64,000 bases of DNA. Origin: Pacificispira sp033344895 (GTDB taxonomy: Bacteria; Pseudomonadota; Alphaproteobacteria; UBA8366; Aestuariispiraceae). Below the pieces are notes generated by a model, which ran no database searches, had not been told where the DNA came from, and worked only from the letters and a program-made list of their open reading frames with translations. The stretch spans positions 3,286,001-3,350,000 of the forward strand of contig OZ245920.1 of NCBI GenBank assembly GCA_965229685.1, read 5' to 3'. Positions 1-7,526 of this stretch are shown here, in pieces (the first letter of the stretch is position 1; every line of letters starts with the position of its first letter). Made by a program: the position numbers and the translations under genes.

Positions 1-1186
1 CGGCCAGGCGTTCGGTCGAAATCTGGAACAGCTCGTCGCGCGGATAGCTCTCCAGGACATGCATCAGCGCCTTGGCGGAATGCCCGCCCGGCTCGAACCC
101 CGCGCCTTCCACGACGGCGTTGACCTTGTGCCGCAACAGCGGAATTTCCCGCGGCGACTGATTATAAGCAACGGATGTCAGCAGCCCGATGAACAGGCGC
201 TCTCCGACGGCGTTGCCATCCTTGTCGAACTTCTTGATCGCGATCGTGTCCATATGGACCCGACGGTGGACCGTCGACCGGTTGTTGGCCTTGGTGATGC
301 GGACCAGATCCGGCGCACGCATATGGGCCTGAATCTCCGGCGGCAGGTTGCCGAGGTTGCGCAGCCCTTCGAAGACCTGTCGGTCGGGGTCGCGCAGAAT
401 GCCGAGGCCACTATCCGCAACGATCTCCAGCCGCGCCTTCTTGCCGGTGCCGCTGTAATCGATGTCGCGATAGCCCATGAAGGTGAAATGATCGTCATGC
501 AGCCACTGCAGGAATTCCTTCGTCTCCGCGACGGCACTTTTCTCGATCCCCTTCGGCGGGGATTTGTCCAGTTCCTTCCGGATCGTCAGAATCTGGGACC
601 GCATGGCGGCCCAGTCCTCGACGGACAGGCGCACATCGCTCAGGACACTTTCGATACCGGCCTCGATCGCACGCAGAACTTCCGGGGCTGACTGCTCGTC
701 GACCTCGATATGCATGAAGCTTTCCCGCGGATAGTCCTCCGTCTTCGCGCCGGCGGCAGGAAAGTTCTTCGCCTTGCCCTTTGCGTCTCGGTCGACACCG
801 AATACCGGATGCACCACCAGGTGGACCGTGTACATCTGACGGGCCAGTTCCATGGTGACGCTGTCGACGAGGAACGGCATGTCGTCATTGACGATTTCGA
901 TCACCGTATGGGTCGAATGCCAGCCATGCTTCTCGAAGCGCGGATTGTAGGCGCGGATTTTCGGCTTGCCCGGCACCCGTTCCTGACCGAAAGCCCACAT
1001 GGAGATCGCGGCACCGTACAGATCCTCGGCCTCCCGGTTGCAGATATCTTCCGGCGGGACGTTGCGATAGTAATGGGTCGCGAAGACATGCGCGGGTTCG
1101 CGCTGATCCGCCTTTATCCGCGTGTCGATCAGGCCGTGGACCTTCTCCAGAAGTTCGGTTTTCTTCGCGTCGATTCGGTCGGACAT
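1..1186 (-). CDS. NAD-specific glutamate dehydrogenase, large type (3' end outside the window)
   Basis: Oxidatively deaminates glutamate to 2-oxoglutarate with NAD in the cytoplasm, linking amino-acid catabolism to the TCA cycle. About 395 codons are visible, reading from ATG at 1186 (protein begins MSDRIDAKKTELLEKVHG) off the left edge. The visible part matches the regulatory N-terminus of the roughly 1,600-residue L-GDH family (GdhB/GdhZ type): segments such as HSTHTVIEIVNDDMPFLVDS and HDDHFTFMGYRDIDY are typical. The catalytic domain lies outside the window. The ATG is the first in-frame start near the conserved region. The gene is divergent from the small membrane gene at 1398. Family assignment is confident; the start is fairly sure. 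Confidence 0.9.
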   Translation of the reverse strand, partial: MSDRIDAKKTELLEKVHGLIDTRIKADQREPAHVFATHYYRNVPPEDICNREAEDLYGAAISMWAFGQERVPGKPKIRAYNPRFEKHGWHSTHTVIEIVNDDMPFLVDSVTMELARQMYTVHLVVHPVFGVDRDAKGKAKNFPAAGAKTEDYPRESFMHIEVDEQSAPEVLRAIEAGIESVLSDVRLSVEDWAAMRSQILTIRKELDKSPPKGIEKSAVAETKEFLQWLHDDHFTFMGYRDIDYSGTGKKARLEIVADSGLGILRDPDRQVFEGLRNLGNLPPEIQAHMRAPDLVRITKANNRSTVHRRVHMDTIAIKKFDKDGNAVGERLFIGLLTSVAYNQSPREIPLLRHKVNAVVEGAGFEPGGHSAKALMHVLESYPRDELFQISTERLA

Positions 1187-1397
1187 GCCGATTTCCCCCG
1201 CCGGATTTCGAAGCCGTTCCGATCATTGCGCGCCGTCTTTGCGGCCGTCGGCTTCGGTTGTGTTTCCATCACCTTAATCCGAAAAGCCGATGGCGCAAAT
1301 GGTCGAGGGGCTTTGGATTTTCGACCGGACTCCAAGTCCGGTCATGCTACGATTTTGGATCGGGGCCACGGGTGGAAGCACAAGGGGGATTTTGTAT

Positions 1398-1661
1398 ATG
1401 GCCATTCTGGATAACGATGATCGCGTCTGGTCCGGGGAGCACACGGTCGATGCCCGGTACCGACTGCCCTGGTTCGGTGGGCCGATCTATCTTCGGATCA
1501 TGGTGGGGCGGGAACGCCGCCCGGCGGTTCGATCCCGGGAGGATGCCGCCCGCAGCATCCGCAGGTCCGCCGCGACAATCCTGTTCTTCACGCTGGGTGC
1601 CAGCCTGTTCTACACGCTGGTCGCGGTTCTGCTGCTGCTTGCAAGCGCCGTCCTGGAATAG
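1398..1661 (+). CDS. Small membrane protein of unknown function
   Basis: Encodes 87 residues. The ATG at 1398 is preceded by a purine-rich AAGGGGGAT stretch at ribosome-binding distance, which decides this start over an in-frame ATG at 1290. The N-terminal half is charged (MAILDNDDRVWSGEHTVDAR). The C-terminus has one strongly hydrophobic segment of about 23 residues (FFTLGASLFYTLVAVLLLLA), so it is probably a bitopic inner-membrane protein with a short tail. It stands alone between the divergent glutamate dehydrogenase gene and the convergent Hpt gene. I do not recognise a family. A spurious frame cannot be fully excluded, but the RBS and the clean membrane helix argue for a real gene. Confidence 0.6.
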   Translation: MAILDNDDRVWSGEHTVDARYRLPWFGGPIYLRIMVGRERRPAVRSREDAARSIRRSAATILFFTLGASLFYTLVAVLLLLASAVLE

Positions 1662-1712
1662 TCAGCGACGGCCCGTATCCCATCGAAGGCCGGAGTGTCG
1701 ATCCGGAAAAGA

Positions 1713-2207
1713 TCAGGCGATTTCCTTGGCCACCGCGGTTTCCAGCGCCTCCGCGACCTTCAGGGACAGGGCATCCCCCTCCTGCGCGCGCTTCTCCTTC
1801 AGGACGATATGCAGCGCTTTCAGGTGCTGCTCGATCAATCCGGGATTCAGCGGCTTCTGGGCGTCGCGTTCGATGATGTACTTGCAGAAGGATGTGCCGA
1901 TCCGCGTGATCAGCGGATAGCCGAGGGTCGTACCCTGCCCGCGCAGGTTATGGACGCGGCGAAACAGCTTATCCAGCGTCGCCTGTTCCGGATTGGCCAG
2001 GTACTGCGCCATCAGCTTGTCCAGATCGGACAGTTCCTCGGCCAGCACCCCGTCAAATTCTCCTGCAACCTTGGCCACCACGTCCTCGGCCCGACGCAGG
2101 GCGTCGGACGGGCGCGGGCCGCCCATCGGCGGAACCTTGTCGGCCAGCGGCGCCGGGTTGATATACTCGACCTTGCTCGTGCCTTCCTTTCGCCGATCCT
2201 CGCTCAT
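1713..2207 (-). CDS. Histidine phosphotransfer (Hpt) domain protein
   Basis: A 164-residue helical protein with one Hpt-like domain. His86 in VHNLRGQGTTLG matches the H-x-L-K/R-G signature, so His86 is the likely phosphorelay residue. The first 35 residues are a Pro-rich, low-complexity lead (EYINPAPLADKVPPMGGPRP). No kinase or receiver domain is present, so it would act as an intermediate between a kinase and a response regulator. It follows the single-domain response regulator at 2220-2735 on the same strand with a 12-nt gap. The two are surely co-transcribed and are plausibly partners. The source kinase is not in the window. Confidence 0.75.
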   Translation of the reverse strand: MSEDRRKEGTSKVEYINPAPLADKVPPMGGPRPSDALRRAEDVVAKVAGEFDGVLAEELSDLDKLMAQYLANPEQATLDKLFRRVHNLRGQGTTLGYPLITRIGTSFCKYIIERDAQKPLNPGLIEQHLKALHIVLKEKRAQEGDALSLKVAEALETAVAKEIA

Positions 2208-2219
2208 ATTGATGTCAAC

Positions 2220-2735
2220 TCACCCGATTTCGGCATAGTCGACGGGCTCCCTGCGCTCCGGCCCCTTGTAATCCTCATTTGCGACCCGGCGCCGGTCCGG
2301 ACCGAAATAATCTTCCCCGACCCGCACGAAACTGCGCGGCCGTTCCACCATGGCGACCAATCGCGCATAAAGGGCCTTTGCGGACACCGGCTTCGTCAGA
2401 AACTCGGTAATCCCGAAATCCCGCGCTTCCAGCACCCGCTTGCGCTCCGCAAAACCGGTCAGCATCAGGATGTTCACATAGGGACAGGGACTGTCATCAC
2501 CGTTGCGCAGCAACCGGACCAGTTCGGGGCCTTCGCCCCCTTCCATGTCCCAATCGGAAATGACGATGTCCGGCCCGAATTCCTTCGCGACCTGAAACGC
2601 ATCGAAACCGGAATGCGCGGTCTCGACATGCCCGACCCCCAGGGCTTTCAGAATCTGCGTGACGACACGGGTCATGAACCGGCTGTCATCCACGACAAGC
2701 ACGCGGAGATACCGAAAATCGTAATTCTTTGCCAT
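2220..2735 (-). CDS. Single-domain response regulator (CheY-like receiver)
   Basis: Encodes 171 residues from ATG at 2735 (MAKNYDFRYLRVLVVDDSRF). The receiver fold is complete: acidic pair Asp16/Asp17, phospho-acceptor Asp61 in VISDWD, switch Thr93 (MLTG) and Lys115 (LTKP). There is no output domain. The C-terminal 40 residues carry two short arginine motifs, GPDRRR and GPERR. An in-frame extension to 2882 exists but reads into low-complexity residues, so the shorter start beside the receiver is preferred. It precedes the Hpt gene in the same transcript, which suggests a phosphorelay pair. The partner kinase and output are not visible. Confidence 0.82.
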   Translation of the reverse strand: MAKNYDFRYLRVLVVDDSRFMTRVVTQILKALGVGHVETAHSGFDAFQVAKEFGPDIVISDWDMEGGEGPELVRLLRNGDDSPCPYVNILMLTGFAERKRVLEARDFGITEFLTKPVSAKALYARLVAMVERPRSFVRVGEDYFGPDRRRVANEDYKGPERREPVDYAEIG

Positions 2736-2900
2736 TGCCCCAACCTTGTCCTCGGGTTTCCCAGGGTGTTCCCCGTCCCGATCGCACGCATCGCCTCCCC
2801 GCGACACAGCAAAACTATACAGCGCTTCCGCATCACAGGAAACGAACATTAGCATTTTGTTAACCATTTTCCCGGTGATCAACCGGAGGGCGTTTTCGCC

Positions 2901-3497
2901 CTACGTCACCATCGGAACAATGCATAGGGCCAGCAGGATGCCGGTGATGACATTGAACCATTTCAGGCGCGTCGGGTCGGTCAGGAACCCCTGCAGGACC
3001 GTGCCGAAGCCTGCCCAGAGCGAAACGCTGGGAAAGTTGATGACGACGAAGACCAGGGCAACGAACAGGACGGAGATGAAGGGGTCCTGCTTGTCGGCAT
3101 AGATCGCAATGGCACTGACAGCCATCATCCATGCCTTGGGATTGACCCATTGAAACAGGGCCGCCCCGATCAGGGACATCGGCCGCGCCGCGGCGGTTTT
3201 GGCGGTAGACAGGCTGCGCGACAGGGCGATCCGAAGGGCGAGATACAGCAGATAGCCGCCGCCCAGCACCTTGAGCGCCATTTCCAGGACCGGGAACTGC
3301 ACCAGCAGCGCCCCCAGCCCCATGCCGACACAGATCACCAACACCCCGAAGCCGACGGCAATGCCGATCATGTGCGGGATCGTCCGGCGAAACCCGAAAT
3401 TCACACCCGACGCCAGCAGCATCATGTTGTTCGGACCCGGCGTGGCGGACGCCACGAAGGCAAAAGTCGCAAGCGCGAGCAACGTTTCCAGAGACAT
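2901..3497 (-). CDS. LysE/RhtB-family amino-acid exporter
   Basis: A 198-residue inner-membrane protein with about six hydrophobic segments. The N-terminus (MSLETLLALATFAFVASATPGPNN) carries the ATPGPNN motif diagnostic of the LysE/RhtB translocator family, and length and hydropathy match. Members export basic or neutral amino acids or homoserine-type compounds using the proton-motive force; the substrate here cannot be read from sequence. It is transcribed alone, toward the response-regulator gene. Two short inverted repeats lie just upstream of the start (3508-3521 and 3561-3577), possible sites for a regulator, but no LysG/Lrp-type gene is adjacent. Confidence 0.85.
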   Translation of the reverse strand: MSLETLLALATFAFVASATPGPNNMMLLASGVNFGFRRTIPHMIGIAVGFGVLVICVGMGLGALLVQFPVLEMALKVLGGGYLLYLALRIALSRSLSTAKTAAARPMSLIGAALFQWVNPKAWMMAVSAIAIYADKQDPFISVLFVALVFVVINFPSVSLWAGFGTVLQGFLTDPTRLKWFNVITGILLALCIVPMVT

Positions 3498-3634
3498 GGC
3501 GACATCCTGACAATTAGGTCAGCAATACTGCCGTAGCCATGTCACCCTGTAATCCGAAACATTGTCCTGATGACAATTTTCCAGGGCGAAACGCAGTCAC
3601 GTTTCGTCGGTCAATCGATTTTCCGGGTAGAAAA

Positions 3635-3709
3635 TGGAGCGGGCGATGAGATTCGAACTCACGACATCAACCTTGGCAAGGTTGCGCTCTACCCCTGAGC
3701 TACGCCCGC
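3635..3709 (-). tRNA. tRNA-Gly (anticodon GCC)
   Basis: Reads on the minus strand from 3709. The acceptor stem GCGGGCG pairs with CGCCCGC; the D arm contains AGCTCAGGGGTAGAGC; the anticodon loop CTTGCCA gives GCC; the T loop contains GTTCGAATC; discriminator U is followed by an encoded CCA at 3635-3637. All arms close and the length is 75 nt including CCA. The anticodon predicts decoding of GGC and GGU glycine codons. Confidence 0.97.
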
Positions 3710-3906
3710 ATCCTGTGTGCCACCGGCTCCGTTCGGCCGGTCGGCGGTGCCTCGTTGCCGAAGCGAGGGCGTGTATATACGGATCGATCCCGCTATGGCA
3801 AGCCCGATTTCACAACATTTTCTTCACGGCGCACAAGTGCGGGTTTTCCGCGGCCTTCGAATGGGCTAGCAAGACCCGTCACGTTGCGTTGGGGAAGGAT
3901 GTTGCC

Positions 3907-4419
3907 ATGCCGAAAACCGATCAGGATCTCTATCAGCGGCTCACCGAGTTGGGAATCGCCCACAAAACGACGGAACATGCCGCAGTCTTCACGGTTGAGG
4001 AAAGTCAGGCGCTGCGCGGCAGGCTGGACGGTGCGCATATCAAGAACCTGTTTCTGCGCGACCGGAAGAAGCGGCTGTGGCTGTGCACCGTGCTGGAAGA
4101 TCGCGACGTCGATCTGAAGGCGCTGCGCAAGCGGCTGGGCGCGCAGGGCTCGATCAGTTTCGGGGCGCCGGATCTGCTGATGGATGTCCTGGGCGTCATC
4201 CCGGGTGCCGTGACCCCCTTGGCCGTGATCAATGATACCGACCGCCAGGTGACCGTCATTCTGGATGAAGGACTGTTCGCGGAGGAGCTGGTGAACTGCC
4301 ATCCCCTGCGCAACGACCGCACGACGACCCTGAAATGTGAAGACCTCCTGACCTTCCTGAAGGCGGAGGGATACGATCCGCAGCGTATCGATTTCGGACA
4401 GCCGCTAACGGAGGACTGA
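3907..4419 (+). CDS. Prolyl-tRNA deacylase / YbaK-type trans-editing protein
   Basis: A 170-residue free-standing editing domain that hydrolyses mischarged aminoacyl-tRNA, most likely Ala-tRNA(Pro) (ProXp-ala/PrdX group of the YbaK superfamily). Supporting motifs are KNLFLRD, the GVIPGAVTPLA loop, and the C-terminal NCHPLRNDRTTTLK segment typical of ProXp proteins. ATG at 3907 is chosen because the protein then begins MPKTDQDLYQRLTELGI, as in the family. An in-frame extension upstream would run back through the divergently placed tRNA gene. It is a single gene; the closely related YbaK Cys-tRNA(Pro) deacylase is less likely on motif grounds. Confidence 0.88.
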   Translation: MPKTDQDLYQRLTELGIAHKTTEHAAVFTVEESQALRGRLDGAHIKNLFLRDRKKRLWLCTVLEDRDVDLKALRKRLGAQGSISFGAPDLLMDVLGVIPGAVTPLAVINDTDRQVTVILDEGLFAEELVNCHPLRNDRTTTLKCEDLLTFLKAEGYDPQRIDFGQPLTED

Positions 4420-4541
4420 TCCGGTCCCGCCATCGAATTGATATCCGGGTCTTGAGTACGGCGCCGGAAGCGCCTAGATCACATGCGCCGCGACGGGCAG
4501 ACCCGCCCGGCGCGGAACCAGACAAAAGTGGGAGAGCGTCC

Positions 4542-5465
4542 ATGGAACCCTTGATCGGACAAGCCGACGCCCAGGCCGCGGCGGCCGCCATCGTTGACGG
4601 AAGCGATGCGACCTTCCGTGAAGACGTGATGGAAGCGAGCCTCGAGACGCCGGTCATCGTCGATTTCTGGGCCCCGTGGTGCGGCCCCTGCAAGCAGTTG
4701 GGCCCGGCGCTGGAAAAGGCGGTCGGCAATGCCGGCGGCAAGGTCAAGCTGGTCAAGATCAACATCGACGAGAACCCTTCGATCGCAGGTCAGCTGCGCG
4801 TCCAGTCGATTCCCGCCGTGTTCGGCTTCGTCGGCGGCCGCCCGGTGGACGGGTTTGCCGGCGCCCTGCCCGAAAGCCAGATCAAGGAATTCATCAACCG
4901 CCTGATCTCCGCCGCGGGCGGCGAGGCCGGGGACGATCCTGTCGAGCAGGCCATGGAACAGGCTGAAGCGGCCGTCGAAGCCGGCGATTTCGCCAGCGCC
5001 GCCGCGATCTTCGGGCAGGTCGTGGAACACGATCCGGAGAACATGAAGGCTCTTGGCAAGCTGGCCCAGGCCTATATCAAGCTGGGCGAGTTGGAGGCGG
5101 CGCAATCGCTGCTGGACGACGTTCCGGAAGCGAAAGCCCAGGAGGCGGAAATCGCGTCGGCCCGCGCGGCATTGGACTTTGCGGCCAAGGCCGCCGAGGC
5201 GGAAAACAAGCTGGCACCGCTTGAAGCCGCGCTGGAAGCCAACCCGAACGACCATCAGGCCCGCTTCGACCTGGCCGAGGCACAGGCTGCCATGGGTCAG
5301 TCCGAAGCCGCGATCGACAATCTTTTGCACATAATTCAGGTCGACAGGGGCTGGAACGACGAAGCGGCCCGCCTACAGTTACTGAAAGTATTCGAGGCCC
5401 TGGGTCCGACAGACCCGAATGTGGTGTCGGGCCGTCGACGTCTTTCGTCGCTGCTGTTCAGCTGA
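4542..5465 (+). CDS. ybbN: Thioredoxin-domain protein with TPR repeats (YbbN/CnoX-like)
   Basis: Encodes 307 residues. Residues about 20-125 form a thioredoxin fold with a complete redox motif, WCGPC (Cys47, Cys50). Residues about 140-307 are helical TPR-like repeats (for example QAMEQAEAAVEAGDFASAAA and EALEANPNDHQARFDLAEAQ). This is the architecture of YbbN/CnoX, a holdase that hands clients to DnaK/GroEL and protects cysteines. E. coli YbbN has SQHC instead of a CxxC with two cysteines, so this protein may also be an active oxidoreductase. ATG at 4542 follows GGGAGAG. The LON-domain, Trm112 and DUF971 genes follow on the same strand, an arrangement I recall as common in alphaproteobacteria. 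Confidence 0.9.
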   Translation: MEPLIGQADAQAAAAAIVDGSDATFREDVMEASLETPVIVDFWAPWCGPCKQLGPALEKAVGNAGGKVKLVKINIDENPSIAGQLRVQSIPAVFGFVGGRPVDGFAGALPESQIKEFINRLISAAGGEAGDDPVEQAMEQAEAAVEAGDFASAAAIFGQVVEHDPENMKALGKLAQAYIKLGELEAAQSLLDDVPEAKAQEAEIASARAALDFAAKAAEAENKLAPLEAALEANPNDHQARFDLAEAQAAMGQSEAAIDNLLHIIQVDRGWNDEAARLQLLKVFEALGPTDPNVVSGRRRLSSLLFS

Positions 5466-5562
5466 GACCGGACGTTCGCAAGGATCGACGACCCGAGGGC
5501 CTGGGTGGAAACCAGTAACGGATGCCCGAACGCCGCCAATCGGCACGGGCCTGGCCAGAGCG

Positions 5563-6225
5563 ATGAGTCAATTCGATCCAAACTTTGACGACCTGCCGAC
5601 GACGCTGCCGATCTTTCCGCTGACCGGCGTGCTGCTGCTGCCGCGCGGATTGCTGCCGCTGAATGTTTTCGAGCCGCGCTATCTGAACATGATCCAGGAC
5701 GCGCTGGCCGCGGACCGCATGATCGGCATGACCCAGCCACGCGACCGGGCCGAGAGCGGCAAGGAACCGCCGATCTATCCGGTGGGATGCGCCGGCCGGA
5801 TCACCGCGTTCGAGGAAACCGATGACGGTCGCTTCCTCATCAGTCTCAAGGGTGTATGCCGCTTCCGGGCCGGCGAAGAGATCCCGACCATGCGCGGGTA
5901 TCGGCGGGTACGGCCCGACTGGACGGGGTTCGAAGCGGACCTGTCGGGGCCGGAAGAACGGACAGTCGACCGGGATGCCCTGTTCAAGAGCCTGAAAGCC
6001 TATTTCACGTCTCAGGGGATTGAGGCCAGTTGGTCCGCCCTGAAGGAAACCCCGGACGAACGTCTGGTGAATTCATTATCCATGATCTGCCCCTTCGACC
6101 CGCCCGAAAAGCAGGCGCTGCTCGAAGCCGAAACGCTGCGCGACCGGGCCAAGGTCCTGACCGCCCTGGTCGAGATGGCCGTGCTTGACACCGGCGGGGG
6201 CGGCGGCGAGAAAGCTAAGCAGTAA
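5563..6225 (+). CDS. LON substrate-binding domain protein (peptidase S16 N-terminal type)
   Basis: A 220-residue cytoplasmic protein consisting only of the Lon N-terminal (substrate-recognition) domain. The start LPIFPLTGVLLLPRGLLPLN and the FEPRYLNMIQD segment are the hallmark. No AAA+ or serine protease domain follows, so it is not a protease; members are thought to bind protein substrates or act as adaptors, and the exact job is unknown. ATG at 5563 places the LON domain right at the N-terminus. It is 97 nt downstream of the thioredoxin-TPR gene and 29 nt upstream of the Trm112 gene, so all are probably co-expressed. Confidence 0.87.
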   Translation: MSQFDPNFDDLPTTLPIFPLTGVLLLPRGLLPLNVFEPRYLNMIQDALAADRMIGMTQPRDRAESGKEPPIYPVGCAGRITAFEETDDGRFLISLKGVCRFRAGEEIPTMRGYRRVRPDWTGFEADLSGPEERTVDRDALFKSLKAYFTSQGIEASWSALKETPDERLVNSLSMICPFDPPEKQALLEAETLRDRAKVLTALVEMAVLDTGGGGGEKAKQ

Positions 6226-6254
6226 TCGCCGCCCCTTCTGTTGGAGACCGGACC

Positions 6255-6476
6255 ATGGCCAAGGACCCCAAGGACGACCGACCCGCGACCGCCGGGACGC
6301 CAGGCGTCGACCGGCAGCTTCTGGACTTTCTGGTTTGCCCGGTGACCCATGGCACGCTGCGCTATGATTCCGACGCACAGGAGCTGATCAGTGACACGGC
6401 CGGTCTTGCCTATCCGATCCGCGACGGCATTCCGATCATGCTGCCGGAAGAGGCCCGCGAGATTAAGGCCGATTGA
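6255..6476 (+). CDS. Trm112-family zinc-ribbon-like protein
   Basis: A 73-residue protein of the Trm112/YcaR family. The core LLDFLVCPVTHGTLRYD and the C-terminal LAYPIRDGIPIMLPEEAR match it. Only one cysteine (Cys28) remains where zinc-binding members have C-x2-C pairs, so metal binding is probably lost, as in many bacterial YcaR proteins. Eukaryotic and archaeal Trm112 activates methyltransferases; the bacterial role is not settled. It lies between the LON-domain and DUF971 genes, and its stop codon is 5 nt before the next ATG, indicating translational coupling. Confidence 0.88.
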   Translation: MAKDPKDDRPATAGTPGVDRQLLDFLVCPVTHGTLRYDSDAQELISDTAGLAYPIRDGIPIMLPEEAREIKAD

Positions 6477-6481
6477 CCAGC

Positions 6482-6871
6482 ATGACCGGCGACCCTGAAA
6501 CGGACCGGTTCTCGACCAAGGCATGGCCGGTCGAAATCCGCCACAAGAAATCCGAAAAGCGTCTGGAGGTCGATTTCGACGACGGCGCGAAATTCTCCTA
6601 TCCCGCCGAATACCTGCGTGTCGAAAGCCCCTCCGCCGAGGTCCAGGGGCATACGCCCAGCCAGAAGAAACTGGTCAGCGGCCGCCGCCATGTCGGCATC
6701 ATGAAGATGGAGCCGGTCGGCAATTACGCCGTGCGCATCGAATTCGACGACTTGCACGATACCGGCATCTTCAGTTGGAAGTACCTCTACGAGCTGGGCC
6801 TCGAGTATGAGGAGCGCTGGCAGGCCTATCTGAACGAGCTGGACACAAAGGGCCTGAGCCGCGATCCGTAA
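6482..6871 (+). CDS. DUF971 / GBBH-like N-terminal domain protein
   Basis: Encodes 129 residues. The core WPVEIRHKKSEKRLEVDF, then FSYPAEYLRVESPSAEVQGH and the end DTGIFSWKYLYELG are typical of DUF971, the domain also found at the N-terminus of gamma-butyrobetaine hydroxylase. In bacteria it is often encoded near iron-sulfur or Mrp/ApbC genes; its function is unproven. A TTG at 6473 is also in frame and would overlap the Trm112 stop; ATG at 6482 is preferred. It is the last gene of the 4542-6871 run and ends 3 nt before the convergent GST gene. Confidence 0.87.
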   Translation: MTGDPETDRFSTKAWPVEIRHKKSEKRLEVDFDDGAKFSYPAEYLRVESPSAEVQGHTPSQKKLVSGRRHVGIMKMEPVGNYAVRIEFDDLHDTGIFSWKYLYELGLEYEERWQAYLNELDTKGLSRDP

Positions 6872-6874
6872 GGG

Positions 6875-7513
6875 TCAGCTGCCGAAATGCGGGCGCGTTT
6901 TCTGAACCGTCTCGCGCTTTGTCATCGCCGTGTGCCAGGCCGCCAGTTTGGGATAGCGACCCAGCAGGTCTGCACCGGGCTCGGTCATGGCGAAATAGTC
7001 CACCACCGGGAAGGCGTGAAGATCCGCCAGCGTCGGCAGCGCCCCCAGAAGAAACACCCCTTCCGGCGCGGCCAGCCGTTCCAGGGCGCCCAGCACCCGC
7101 GGCGCCGCCGCCAGCCCGGTCGCCAATTCTTCCGGTGACGGTTCCTCCCCGGACTTCTGGTGGTACCAGCCGTGGACAAAGACCTGACGAACCAGCGGCC
7201 AATAGCCGTAGCTGTCGATGATGGAGACAATTTGCGCCTGTCGCGCCCGGGACTGTGCGGTTGTGGGCTGCAACGGGGGGCCGTCGAATGCCTCGTCCAG
7301 GTATCGTGTGATGGCGCAGGTCTCGAAAATCTGAAAGTCGCCGTCAACCAGCACCGGCACACGACAGAACGGCTGCATGTCCAGAAAAGTCTGCGGCACG
7401 ACCAGGGCGAAGGGATCCACTTCCACCCAGCGATAGTCCACCCCCTTTTCATGCAGGGTCAGCCGCACAATCCAGGAATAGACACTGTCGCGGTAGCCAT
7501 GGAGTTCCAGCAT
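6875..7513 (-). CDS. Glutathione S-transferase family protein
   Basis: Encodes 212 residues from ATG at 7513 (MLELHGYRDSVYSWIVRLTL). The N-terminal thioredoxin-like half contains the conserved cis-Pro segment CRVPVLVDGDFQIFET with the GSH-binding D/E-T/S pair. The C-terminal half is the helical GST domain, including LPTLADLHAFPVVDYF. It would conjugate or reduce electrophiles with glutathione; the substrate is unknown. It sits 13 nt downstream of the UbiH-type monooxygenase on the same strand and is probably co-transcribed. A longer in-frame start at 7570 would overlap ubiH and is rejected. Confidence 0.9.
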   Translation of the reverse strand: MLELHGYRDSVYSWIVRLTLHEKGVDYRWVEVDPFALVVPQTFLDMQPFCRVPVLVDGDFQIFETCAITRYLDEAFDGPPLQPTTAQSRARQAQIVSIIDSYGYWPLVRQVFVHGWYHQKSGEEPSPEELATGLAAAPRVLGALERLAAPEGVFLLGALPTLADLHAFPVVDYFAMTEPGADLLGRYPKLAAWHTAMTKRETVQKTRPHFGS

Positions 7514-7526
7514 GACGGGCCGCCTC

